Shown here piece by piece: positions 43,769-52,198 of a stretch of 64,000 nucleotides of DNA. Numbering within the stretch: the first letter of the stretch is position 1; each line of letters begins with the position of its first letter. Both the position numbers and the translations under genes were made by a program. The stretch is from Paenibacillus sp. MAHUQ-63 (GTDB lineage Bacteria; Bacillota; Bacilli; Paenibacillales; NBRC-103111), in contig NZ_JARADB010000003.1 of the NCBI RefSeq assembly GCF_028765165.1, positions 310,001-374,000 of the forward strand, in the 5' to 3' direction. The notes under the pieces are model-generated. The model made no database searches and was not told where the DNA came from. It saw only the letters and a program-made list of their open reading frames with translations.

Positions 43769-44596
43769 TTAACCTTTCACCGCACCTGCGGCCACGCCGC
43801 TGATGAAATATTTCCTGCCGACGATACTCAGAAGAACCAATACGGGAACCGCCATTAGAAATGCTCCCGTAATCGGCGTAGCATAATCCTCTTTATAAGG
43901 ATTGTTCATCGTCGAGATGCCGACTGAAAGGGTCATTTTGTGCTCGGAAGTTAGAAAGATCAGCGGGCTCAAATAATCGTTCCACGAGTTCATGAAGTTG
44001 AGAAGCCCTACAATGCCGATACCGCTCATGGACAAAGGAATTGCAATGCTCAGGAACGTCCGCCATTCCGTAGAACCGTCCACCCGTGCGCTCTCATACA
44101 GCTCGGAGGGGATTGCCGTCATCACTTGGCGGATGAGAAAAATATGAATCGCCGATATGGCCCCCGGTAAAATGAGAGGAAAGAACGTATCCAACCAGCC
44201 CCACTGTCTGAACATAATGAAGCTCGGAACCAGTGTCATCTGCGACGGAATCAGAATTGTTGCTATCACGATCGTAAACAGTATATGTTTCCCTTTAAAC
44301 TCATACCTGGAAAAGCCATATGCAACCAATGCATTACCTATCATAGAGAGAACAGAAACCGCTGCAGCAATAAAAACGCCGTTGAAAAATTGCGTCCAGA
44401 ACGGGATTTTATCAAACAGCAGTATAAAGTTGTCTAGCGTCGGATGGAACGGAATCGGATTCAACGGGGAAGCAACGATATCATCATAGGTTTTGAACGA
44501 CATTCCGATCATATAGAGAAAAGGGAGACTGAATAATAAGCTCAATGCAGTCAAAGCAGTGTACACAACGATGCGGTGAATGCGGTTTGCTGTCAA
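43769..44596 (-). CDS. Carbohydrate ABC transporter permease (MalG/AraQ type)
   Basis: A roughly 275-residue CUT1 permease with six membrane segments. The EAA loop is ESARVDGSTEWRTFLSIAIPLSMSGIGIV. GGGGAG 6 nt before a TTG at 44596 fixes the start; the longer frame to 44683 would overlap the upstream gene. It lies 13 bp after the interrupted permease gene. Without an intact partner the importer may not work. Confidence 0.9.
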   Translation of the reverse strand: MTANRIHRIVVYTALTALSLLFSLPFLYMIGMSFKTYDDIVASPLNPIPFHPTLDNFILLFDKIPFWTQFFNGVFIAAAVSVLSMIGNALVAYGFSRYEFKGKHILFTIVIATILIPSQMTLVPSFIMFRQWGWLDTFFPLILPGAISAIHIFLIRQVMTAIPSELYESARVDGSTEWRTFLSIAIPLSMSGIGIVGLLNFMNSWNDYLSPLIFLTSEHKMTLSVGISTMNNPYKEDYATPITGAFLMAVPVLVLLSIVGRKYFISGVAAGAVKG

Positions 44597-44609
44597 TGCG
44601 GTCTCCCCT

Positions 44610-45491
44610 TTACTTTTTTTCTTGAAACAACTTGATTTGAATAAGCCCAACAACGAGTAATACAACGGTAAATACATACCCAACGGCAGACGAATAGCCG
44701 AAGCTTTGCAGCCGGAAGGCTTGCTGATATATGTACATGGTCGGAAATAGCAGCGATTGCTCCGGCCCGGACTGGCCGGGTCCGGCCAGCACGAACGGCT
44801 CGGCGAACATCGTGAACGAACCGATAATTGCCTGAAAGACGATAAAAGTCAGGATAGGTCGCAATAGCGGCAATGTCACATAACACACTCTTTGGCAAGC
44901 ATTGGCTCCGTCAATTTTGGCTGCCTCGATAAGTTCCCTGGGAATGTTTTGAAGGCCGGCCAGAAAGTAGAGGATGTTAATGCCCAAATACCGCCATGTC
45001 AACAAAATGATCAAAGCGGGCAGCGTCCACTTCGGGTTTTCCAGCCAACCGATCGGGTTGATGCCGACAAAAGCAAGCAGTGTATTCAGGAAGCCGAAGG
45101 ATTTGTTGAAAATAAATCCGAAAATGATCGCCACCGCAACAGCCGATGTAATGTTGGGCGTAAAAAAGAAGGTTGCAAACCATCCCTTCTTCCGTTCTAC
45201 GAAAGGCTGGTTGATTAACAGCGCAACCAGCAGCGCAATCGGCAGAATGATAAAGACGCTGCCCCCCGTCGCCTTCAGTCCGTTCCACATCGATTTCCAG
45301 AAAACATCATCATTCATTACGAGCGTATAATTTTTGAAGCCTGCATAGGTCAACTTGCTGACACCCTGTTATAGGCTGAGCCAGAAGCCATACAGCGTGG
45401 GATACAAGCTAAACACGAAGAAGTAAATGAAAAAAGGACTAATGAACAGATACGGTGCAAACTTCAACCACTTTGACTGTTTGATTGGCAA
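44610..45491 (-). pseudogene. Carbohydrate ABC permease (MalF type) interrupted by an in-frame TAA
   Basis: The full-length frame would start at a TTG at 45491, with AGGAGGG 8 nt upstream. It encodes (M)PIKQSKWLKFAPYLFISP, then the first membrane segment ending YGFWLSL. A TAA at 45371-45369 follows, and the same frame then resumes with QGVSKLTYAGFKNY and continues for 247 intact residues to the normal end. All other parts, including EAAKIDGANACQRVCYVTLPLLRPILTF, look functional. A Tyr codon (TAT/TAC) would be expected where TAA stands. It is a recent nonsense mutation, a sequencing error or a readthrough site. Restart at the TTG at 45353 would lack TM1. Confidence 0.85.
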
Positions 45492-45519
45492 TGTTCAGCC
45501 CTCCTGAATCCTTGGCCGT

Positions 45520-46860
45520 TTAACCGGCAGTCTCATTTTTCTTGATAAGCTGCTTCAGCTCGTCATCAACCTTCTGCAGAAACTGTTCGGGCGTCAGCTT
45601 GCCTTCTTCCAGTTCAAACCGGTACTTATTCCACGCATCCGCGAACAAAGTCCGCCACCACGCCTGGTTCTGGTTCGGAGCTACAGCGACCAGCTTCCCG
45701 TACAGCTCTCCCAGATCCTGACCGTTGAAGTACTTCGTATACTTACTCTGCTCATGCAGTCCCTTCTCGTTAACCGAAGTTAGAAGCGCAGGGAACAAGT
45801 TAACGATTTGGAATCGTTTGACCGAGTTTTCCGGGGTTAGTTGGGCGAGCTTCAGAAACTCCCAGGCCAATTCTTTATTTCGGGAATACTTGGAAATCAT
45901 CAACCCGGTTCCGCCCCATACGGTGGTCGGAACCGACTTGGGTCCGCCCAGAGGCATAGGCGCAGCCGCCCACTTTCCTTCCAGCTCCGGTGCGTTATCC
46001 GCCAGCAGATTGACCCACCAATCCGGACCGAAAGCAGCGATGTAATTCCCTTTCTTGAACTGATCCCAGTAAGCCGGACCGTCGTAATAATTTTTATCCA
46101 TAATGCCGTCCTTCTTCCATGCATACATCCGTTTCAAAGCGGTCTGGCCTTCGGGCGTATTAAATCCGGGCTGCCCGTCTTTGGTAACGATGTCTCCGCC
46201 CTCCTGCTTGATGAACAACTCGAAATACGTTTGGTCCCCTCCGGTTTTCGTTGTTGAGTTTCCCGGGAAAATATATTTTTTATCGCCGATCAATTTCTTC
46301 GCTTGCTCCGTAAATTGATCCCATGTCTTTAGCTCCGCTACGTTAATTCCGGCTTTATCGAATAAATCTTTCCGATAATAAAGGGCAGAAGCGGTTGCAG
46401 CATGCTCGATTCCGTACTGCTGGCCGTTAATGGTGTATAACGCTTGCCGTCCTTTGGACATCACATCAGTCAGGTTGCTGCTTTTCAAATAATCGTCCAA
46501 AGGCACGAAGGGGATGTCACCGCGAATAAATTTAGGGAACTGCGATTGTTCGATATCGATAAGATCCGGTGCGCCATCCCCGCCCGACTTGGCAATAACC
46601 AAGTATTTATCGACAAGCGCTGTGCCTTCCATCAAATTAATATCCACGGTCACTTCGGGCTGCCGTTTCTTGAATTCTTCCTTGATGGCCTCAAAAAAAC
46701 GCTTATGAGGCTCTGCAAACACCCATAAGGTTAACTTTTTCCCGGCTGCAGCGGTTTGCTCAGCTGTAGAAGCAGGCTCTCCGACATTCGGCGTACAAGC
46801 GGTTAAGGCTAACGTTAACGCAATTGCTGCAGAAATCGATGGCCACATTGTTCTCACCAT
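45520..46860 (-). CDS. Extracellular sugar-binding lipoprotein (family 1)
   Basis: A 446-residue CUT1 binding lipoprotein with lipobox LTAC (Cys22) and a short linker. SBP_bac_1 landmarks include TLWVFAEPHKRFFEAIKEEFKKRQPEVTVDINLMEG, IDIEQSQFPKFI and AAPMPLGGPKSVPTTVWGGTGLMIS. AAGGGTG precedes the ATG by 7 nt. It is first in the transporter operon, with a strong cre-like site 60 bp upstream. Its position next to the isomerase/transketolase operon makes a pentose or apiose-containing sugar a reasonable guess. Confidence 0.92.
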   Translation of the reverse strand: MVRTMWPSISAAIALTLALTACTPNVGEPASTAEQTAAAGKKLTLWVFAEPHKRFFEAIKEEFKKRQPEVTVDINLMEGTALVDKYLVIAKSGGDGAPDLIDIEQSQFPKFIRGDIPFVPLDDYLKSSNLTDVMSKGRQALYTINGQQYGIEHAATASALYYRKDLFDKAGINVAELKTWDQFTEQAKKLIGDKKYIFPGNSTTKTGGDQTYFELFIKQEGGDIVTKDGQPGFNTPEGQTALKRMYAWKKDGIMDKNYYDGPAYWDQFKKGNYIAAFGPDWWVNLLADNAPELEGKWAAAPMPLGGPKSVPTTVWGGTGLMISKYSRNKELAWEFLKLAQLTPENSVKRFQIVNLFPALLTSVNEKGLHEQSKYTKYFNGQDLGELYGKLVAVAPNQNQAWWRTLFADAWNKYRFELEEGKLTPEQFLQKVDDELKQLIKKNETAG

Positions 46861-46918
46861 GGATACACCCTTTCCATTTTTTTATTATCAGAGAGATGAT
46901 CTATCATTCAAATCATAA

Positions 46919-46932
46919 TGTATGCGTTTACA
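46919..46932 (-). promoter_or_regulatory. cre site before the sugar-binding protein gene
   Basis: On the minus strand TGTAAACGCATACA matches the CcpA box TGWAANCGNTNWCA at all but one base. It is the best cre candidate in the window. Confidence 0.55.
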
Positions 46933-47045
46933 GTTGGGAATGCACGAACAGCCGTTATATTGTGTCTGAGATTGATATTCGACGTATTCATCATTCGCCG
47001 GAAGCGTGCTGGAGCAGCCGGTAAAGCAGGTGCAGAAGAACATAA

Positions 47046-47120
47046 AAAAAAAGACAAAAAAACCTGCGAGATAAGGAAACAAAACTTGATTTATCAAGAT
47101 TTGCTTCCTTATCTCGCAGG
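47046..47120 (-). terminator. Strong terminator of the isomerase/transketolase/kinase operon
   Basis: CCTGCGAGATAAGGAA (47063-47078) pairs perfectly with TTCCTTATCTCGCAGG (47105-47120), with inner pairing near CTTGAT/ATCAAG. On the minus strand it is followed by two long T runs. The rest of 46861-47172 holds the promoter and cre site of the adjacent transporter operon. Confidence 0.85.
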
Positions 47121-47172
47121 CATTCTCATGTCGTCTGTGTGTCTAATGAACTTATTTCCAAATAAATACCGT

Positions 47173-48684
47173 TTAACGCCGTTCCGCTGGGTCAGCTAAT
47201 ACAGATGCCACTGCCTTATGCCAGCCTGCACAATAAGCAGCCCGCGCTTCTTCTTTCATCGCCGGCACGTAATGCCGGTAGCTGCGGCCGCCCGAGGCGC
47301 CGATGCTTCCAAGTGACGGCCAGAAGCCGATCCCGACGCCGCCCAAATAAGCCGAGCCCATGGCGGACAGCTCCGCCACCTCGGACTTCACGACCGCCCT
47401 GCCGAGCAGGTCGGATTGGAACTGCATCAGGCTCGCATTGCCGGAGGCACCGCCGTCTGCCCGCAGCTCCATGAGCTCGACACCGGTTTCTCGCTCCATC
47501 AGCTTCACCGCATCATATACCTGATAAGCGATGCTCTCGAGAGCAGCCCGAATGATATGGGCTTTGGTCGTTCCCCGGTTCATCCCGGTGATGGACGCTC
47601 TGGCGTACGAATCCCAATACGGCGCGCCGAGCCCGACGAAAGCCGGGACCAAGTAGACGCCTTCGCTATCCGGTATACCCGCAAGCAGCTGCTCCATCTC
47701 CTCGAACGAGCTGAACAAGCCCAGATTGTCCCGCACCCAGTTCAAGCTGTCGCCGGACGTACGGATAACGGCTTCCACCGCGTAAGTGACTTTGCCTCCC
47801 ATGCCCCAAGCGATCGCGCTTACCAGCCCGTTCGCGGAATCCACCGGCTTCTCCCCTACATTCATCAGCACGGATGTTCCAGTGCCGTAAGTCGCTTTGG
47901 CCATGCCGGTCTCATAGCACTGATTGCCGAACAAGGCCGCCTGCGAGTCGCCGATCACCCCTGTGATCGGTACGCGGCAATCGCCGAAGAGCGCCGGATC
48001 TTCCGTATACCCGAAAATTTCATCGGAAGCTTTGACTTCGGGCAGCAGCTCCGCAGGCACGCCGAATAGATCGCACAGCCCGCCATCCCACTCCAACGTG
48101 TGAATATTATAGAGCGATGTACGGCTGGCGTTGGTGTAATCGGTCGCGTGTACTTTGCCGCCGGTCAGCTTCCAGAGCAGCCACGCGTCGATCGTTCCCG
48201 CGAGCAGTTCCCCTGCCGCCAGCTTCTCGCCGGCTCCCTCCGCATGCTGCAGCATCCACCCCCACTTGGCCGCGGAGAAGTAGGGATCCAGCAGCAGCCC
48301 CGTTGCGGCGCGCACGGAATCCTCGTGGCCGGCCTGCTTGTAGCCGGCACACAGGTCGGCGGTGCGCTGGCACTGCCACACGATGGCGTTATACACGGGA
48401 TCGCCTGTCGTGCGGTCCCACAGGACAGCCGTTTCCCGCTGATTCGTGAGTGTTAACGCGGCAACCGAGGCCGGAACAATCCCGGCCGAAGCGATCGCCT
48501 CAAGCGCAGTGCGTTTGACATTGGCATAGATCTCTGCCGGATCATGCTCGACCCAACCGGGACGCGGATATATTTGCCTGTGCGCGGCGGAGCTTCGGGC
48601 AACGATCTGCCCGGTACGATCGATCACGAGCGCTTTCGTGCCCGACGTACTTTGATCGATGGCAAGCAGATACCCTTTCTCCAT
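47173..48684 (-). CDS. FGGY-family carbohydrate kinase (glycerol-kinase-like; probable apulose kinase)
   Basis: About 503 residues with both FGGY domains. The start is DQSTSGTKALVID, and NQRETAVLWDR, DPYFSAAKW, HATDYTNASRTSLYNI, GDSQAALFGNQC and GGASGNASLMQFQSDLLG are all present. Glycerol kinase is the nearest well-known relative, but STSGTK and the operon differ from glpK. It follows split transketolase and fucose-isomerase-like genes, with a coupled start. In the described D-apiose transketolase pathway an FGGY kinase phosphorylates apulose, which fits best. The ATG at 48684 has the better GGGAG spacing; an ATG at 48690 overlaps the preceding stop. Confidence 0.82.
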   Translation of the reverse strand: MEKGYLLAIDQSTSGTKALVIDRTGQIVARSSAAHRQIYPRPGWVEHDPAEIYANVKRTALEAIASAGIVPASVAALTLTNQRETAVLWDRTTGDPVYNAIVWQCQRTADLCAGYKQAGHEDSVRAATGLLLDPYFSAAKWGWMLQHAEGAGEKLAAGELLAGTIDAWLLWKLTGGKVHATDYTNASRTSLYNIHTLEWDGGLCDLFGVPAELLPEVKASDEIFGYTEDPALFGDCRVPITGVIGDSQAALFGNQCYETGMAKATYGTGTSVLMNVGEKPVDSANGLVSAIAWGMGGKVTYAVEAVIRTSGDSLNWVRDNLGLFSSFEEMEQLLAGIPDSEGVYLVPAFVGLGAPYWDSYARASITGMNRGTTKAHIIRAALESIAYQVYDAVKLMERETGVELMELRADGGASGNASLMQFQSDLLGRAVVKSEVAELSAMGSAYLGGVGIGFWPSLGSIGASGGRSYRHYVPAMKEEARAAYCAGWHKAVASVLADPAERR

Positions 48685-48686
48685 CG

Positions 48687-49631
48687 TCATGACTCCCGCC
48701 TGCCCAGCAGCTCAAGCGCAACGCGCTTCAAATTGCCGGCAGATATGCCGTAATGGTTGAACACTTCGGCCGTCTTCCCGGCGATCGCCGGCTCATCCGG
48801 AATCCCGATGATCCGCATCGGAACGGGGCAATGCTGTACGACGACTTCCGATACGGCTGCGCCAAGTCCCCCATGAATGCTATGTTCTTCGACGGTAATC
48901 AGATGGCCGGTTTCCCGGGCAGCGCTTAGAATGGCCGCCTCGTCGAGCGGTTTGATCGTATGCATATTGAGCACACGGCAGGACACCCCCGCCTCCTTCA
49001 AGGCTTCATGCGCATCCAACGCCACGCGAACCGTCTCGCCTGTGGCGATGATCGTGACCTCGCTGCCTTCGCGCAGGCGCACCGCTTGGCCGATGACGAA
49101 CTCATAATCGTCCGAGTCATACACATCTTCGACCGCATTGCGGCCGATTCTAACGTAGGCGCCGCCTTCGTAGTTCACCAGCGCCTCCGTCATCCGCTTC
49201 GTTTCGTGCCGGTCCGCCGGGAGCAGCACGGCGATTCCCGGAATGGCCCGCATAACGGCCAGATCCTGTACCGAATGATGGGACATGCCGAGCGCGCCGT
49301 AGCTGACTCCCCCGCTAATGCCTACAAGCTTCACATTCGTTGCCGAGTAGGCGACGTCCACTTTGATCTGTTCGATGCTCCGCATGCTGAGAAAGCACGC
49401 CGGCGAAGTGACGAACGGCTTCTTGCCGCTGTGGGCAAGCCCCGCGGAGATGCCGACGATATTTTGCTCGGCGATGCCCACCTCGACGAACTGTTCAGGG
49501 TACGCCTTGGCGAATGGAGCCATGGCGGCAGAGCCTCTGGAATCGCTCGCAAGCACCATAATCGAGCGGTCATGCTGCGCTTGCTCCAGCAGTGTCTCAC
49601 AAATGACCTGCCGATTCGGAATCGTGTTCAT
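48687..49631 (-). CDS. Transketolase C-terminal subunit (split transketolase)
   Basis: A 314-residue protein carrying the pyrimidine-binding and C-terminal domains of a two-subunit transketolase. Visible are EVGIAEQNIVGISAGLAHSGKKPFVTSPACFLSMRSIEQIKVDVAY and the GGVSYGALGMSHHSVQDLAVMRAIPG block, then VEEHSIHGGLGAAVSEVV. The cofactor glutamate is in VGIAEQN. It overlaps nothing upstream and is 1 bp from the N-terminal subunit gene. By context it is probably the B subunit of an apulose-4-phosphate transketolase rather than the housekeeping enzyme. Confidence 0.9.
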   Translation of the reverse strand: MNTIPNRQVICETLLEQAQHDRSIMVLASDSRGSAAMAPFAKAYPEQFVEVGIAEQNIVGISAGLAHSGKKPFVTSPACFLSMRSIEQIKVDVAYSATNVKLVGISGGVSYGALGMSHHSVQDLAVMRAIPGIAVLLPADRHETKRMTEALVNYEGGAYVRIGRNAVEDVYDSDDYEFVIGQAVRLREGSEVTIIATGETVRVALDAHEALKEAGVSCRVLNMHTIKPLDEAAILSAARETGHLITVEEHSIHGGLGAAVSEVVVQHCPVPMRIIGIPDEPAIAGKTAEVFNHYGISAGNLKRVALELLGRRES

Positions 49632-49632
49632 A

Positions 49633-50478
49633 TCAGCTCACCTGTCCTTTCTGATCGTAGCTGCTTTGCAGCGCGGTGAGCTCGGCCAGCGCTTGCTCCA
49701 GCTCGGCTTGGTTCGGCACATGATGGTGCCAATGCGGGACGTTCTCGGCAAAGGATACGCCCTTGCCTTTGACGGTGTTCGCCATCACGAGCGTCGGCTT
49801 GCCCCTATGGGCCGGAATCGCTTCGAACGTCTTGACCAGCGCCTGCATGTCGTTGCCGTCTATCGAAACGACGTGCCAGCCGAATGCGGCCCACTTGTCC
49901 TCCAGCGGATCAAGTCCCATCACCTCTTCGGTCGAACCGCTGATCTGCAAGCGGTTGCGATCGATAATCCCGATCAGATTATCCAGCTTGTAGTGAGCTC
50001 CCGCCATAGCGGCCTCCCATACGGAGCCTTCGGCCTGCTCCCCGTCACCCATAAGGCAGTAAGTGCGGTAGGAAGCGCCGTCTTTCTTGGCGGCAAGGGC
50101 CATGCCCACGGCCACCGCCAAGCCATGCCCCAGCGCGCCTGTGTTCATTTCTATGCCCGGCACCTTGTTGTTCGGGTGTCCGATCAGCTTCGTACCGAAT
50201 TGGCTGAACGATGCCAACTCCTCTCTTGGGAAAAAACCGCGGTCCGCAAGAATCGACCAGAGCGATTCGACCGAATGTCCCTTGCTTAGAATGAACCGGT
50301 CTCTGTCCGCCGCTTTAGGGTTGGCCGGATCGATGTTCATCACGCGGTAGTACAGCGCCGTTAAAATATCGGTATTGCTGAGCGAGCCGCCCGTGTGTCC
50401 GGTCTTGGCCCCGGCAATCATTCGCAATAAATCCATCCTGATTTGCGTCGCTTTCGCTTGCAGCGCTCTTATCTCCAT
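49633..50478 (-). CDS. Transketolase N-terminal subunit (split transketolase)
   Basis: A 281-residue thiamine-diphosphate-binding subunit. GHTGGSLSNTDILTALYYRVMNIDP, LSKGHSVESLWSILADRGFF and the metal-binding GDGEQAEGSVWEAAMAGAHYKLDNLIGIIDRN are intact. AAGGAGGAGCT precedes the ATG. It forms the enzyme with the C-terminal subunit. Split transketolases occur in dedicated sugar pathways, including that for D-apiose, where apulose 4-phosphate is cleaved. Confidence 0.9.
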   Translation of the reverse strand: MEIRALQAKATQIRMDLLRMIAGAKTGHTGGSLSNTDILTALYYRVMNIDPANPKAADRDRFILSKGHSVESLWSILADRGFFPREELASFSQFGTKLIGHPNNKVPGIEMNTGALGHGLAVAVGMALAAKKDGASYRTYCLMGDGEQAEGSVWEAAMAGAHYKLDNLIGIIDRNRLQISGSTEEVMGLDPLEDKWAAFGWHVVSIDGNDMQALVKTFEAIPAHRGKPTLVMANTVKGKGVSFAENVPHWHHHVPNQAELEQALAELTALQSSYDQKGQVS

Positions 50479-50491
50479 AGCTCCTCCTTAT

Positions 50492-51925
50492 TTACAGGCC
50501 TTTGCCGCGCAGCCATGCCTGAATTTCGCTTTCTGTCGGATCGACGGGATCGGGGGTCAAGCCCGGAATATACGAACAAGCCTCATAAAGAGCGGGAATA
50601 ACGTTAGCATGAATGCCTACCGAATGGTGCACATAAGGCCCTTTGACCAGCTTCTCCTCCCATAGCGGCCAATCATTCACTTCCACCCACACGTACGAAC
50701 CGCGGGTGTAAGGCCCTTGAATGCCCTGGGCTTTCCCCAGAAACAGCTGATAATCGCCATGATCGCCGTCGAACCGGGCCAGCGTCATGCCGCCGCCGCG
50801 AATTTCCCCTTCATGCGTGCCTGGGGAGTGATCGTCGAACAAGAAATGCTTGCGCAGCTTCGGCTTATTCTCGACGGAAAGAGATACCGGGAAATTCCCG
50901 CAGTGAAACAGCAATTCGCCGTTGGCATTGTCAGGATGGCGCACCGTCAGATCGGCGAAGAAGGTCGGCGCCTCGTTCATCGCAGCGGCCTGCACCATGA
51001 CCGAAGTGATTGCGCCATGGATATCGGTTTCGCACGTCACCGGAATTTGCTCGTCGGTCAAGATCGCGTTCGCCAAGCATGGCATGATGCCCATCGCATC
51101 CTGCAGCGAGGACCAGCATTGAATCGCAATCGCCGTGCTTCCTGTCTGCTGCGCATACTGCCTCATCGCCACTTTCAAAGCAGCGATCCGCCTTACATCG
51201 GCTTCCGTCACTTCGGACCAGTCCAGCTTCTCCTTGATGTAGTCGATCGCTTCCGCCAATTCCGAGGATTGGCCGTTCTCAATACGCTTGGTAGCGCGTT
51301 GAATATCAACGAGTGTGATCGGATGCAGCTCGATGCCGAAGCGTTCCAGCAGTTCTCCCTCGTTGCACATCATCGTCCAGAAGGATGCGGGTCTTGGGCC
51401 GATTTGCAAAATACGCAGCGAACGGAACTGGCGAACGACATTGGCTGCCGAAATGAAATTTGAGAAGCCGCGCTCAAAAACGGGATCGTTCACCCGGGTA
51501 TTCGTAACATAAGAGAAAGGCACGTTAAAGCGCCGCAGCACCTTGCCCGTCGCGAACAGTCCGCACTGCGTGTCGCGCAGCCGCATGCCGTCTTCCAGCG
51601 GAGCCTCGTCGCGCGGCCCCCAGAGCAGAACCGGCTTGCCGAGCGCCTTGCCGACGCGGGCAACCGTATCCTCGGTGCCGAAGTTGCAGTGCGGGAAAAA
51701 TACCGCATCGACACCTTCCTGCTTGAACCGGTCGATGATCAGATCGGCATTGATATTATCGTCATAGAGCAAACCTTCCGAGTTGATCCCTTCGAGATCG
51801 ACGATATCGATGTCGAGTCCGAAACTCTGAATTTTCTCGCGGATCAGCACTTTGTACTTAAATGCGTCTTCTGCACTGAAAACGAACCTGCGGGTAGGCG
51901 CGTAGCCCAGCTTAAGTTTTTTCAT
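50492..51925 (-). CDS. L-fucose/L-arabinose isomerase-family protein (probable D-apiose isomerase)
   Basis: A 477-residue sugar isomerase of the fucose/arabinose isomerase fold. The N-terminal part contains VDAVFFPHCNFGTEDTVARVGKALGKPVLLWGPRDE. The C-terminal part has CWSSLQDAMGIMPCLANAILTDEQIPVTCETDIHGAITSVM, whose Glu and Asp are the likely metal ligands and base, and a downstream HHSVG. GGAGG lies 7 nt before the ATG. First gene of the operon, divergent from a LacI regulator. An aldose-to-ketose step before a FGGY kinase and transketolase fits D-apiose to apulose. Confidence 0.85.
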   Translation of the reverse strand: MKKLKLGYAPTRRFVFSAEDAFKYKVLIREKIQSFGLDIDIVDLEGINSEGLLYDDNINADLIIDRFKQEGVDAVFFPHCNFGTEDTVARVGKALGKPVLLWGPRDEAPLEDGMRLRDTQCGLFATGKVLRRFNVPFSYVTNTRVNDPVFERGFSNFISAANVVRQFRSLRILQIGPRPASFWTMMCNEGELLERFGIELHPITLVDIQRATKRIENGQSSELAEAIDYIKEKLDWSEVTEADVRRIAALKVAMRQYAQQTGSTAIAIQCWSSLQDAMGIMPCLANAILTDEQIPVTCETDIHGAITSVMVQAAAMNEAPTFFADLTVRHPDNANGELLFHCGNFPVSLSVENKPKLRKHFLFDDHSPGTHEGEIRGGGMTLARFDGDHGDYQLFLGKAQGIQGPYTRGSYVWVEVNDWPLWEEKLVKGPYVHHSVGIHANVIPALYEACSYIPGLTPDPVDPTESEIQAWLRGKGL

Positions 51926-51956
51926 GAGGAAGCCTCCTGTTTTGTTTAGGTAAACT

Positions 51957-52178
51957 TTTAGTCCAATTGACGAAAACTAGGACTAAACTTTTCACTTAAT
52001 TTTTTGTCTTGTTTAGTTATTTTATGAATAAATCTAATCTAACATGCCTATAATAGGACGTCAACGCCGTTTTTTAATTAAGTTTAGTTATTTTTTTATA
52101 AACGATTTAGTCGAATTACAATTCACCTATTGCATGAGCTGCGTATTCACGATAAACTAAACTCACTCAACTAATTTA
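51957..52178. promoter_or_regulatory. Divergent promoter region with repeated GTTTAGTTA/ACTAAA boxes
   Basis: An inverted repeat TTTAGTCC (51957-51964) and GGACTAAA (51980-51987) lies just upstream of the isomerase gene. Further GTTTAGTTA words occur near 52011 and 52082, and TAAACTAAAC lies near 52153. They fill an AT-rich interval between the isomerase operon and its divergent LacI gene and are candidates for its operators. Confidence 0.45.
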
Positions 52179-52198
52179 GTGAATGGGGATTGTTCAAT

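Noticed and set aside
47173..48684. Simple glycerol kinase (glpK) call
   Set aside because: Sequence is close to glycerol kinase, but the ATP-site motif and the isomerase/split-transketolase operon fit a ketose kinase better, and no glpF or glpD is present.
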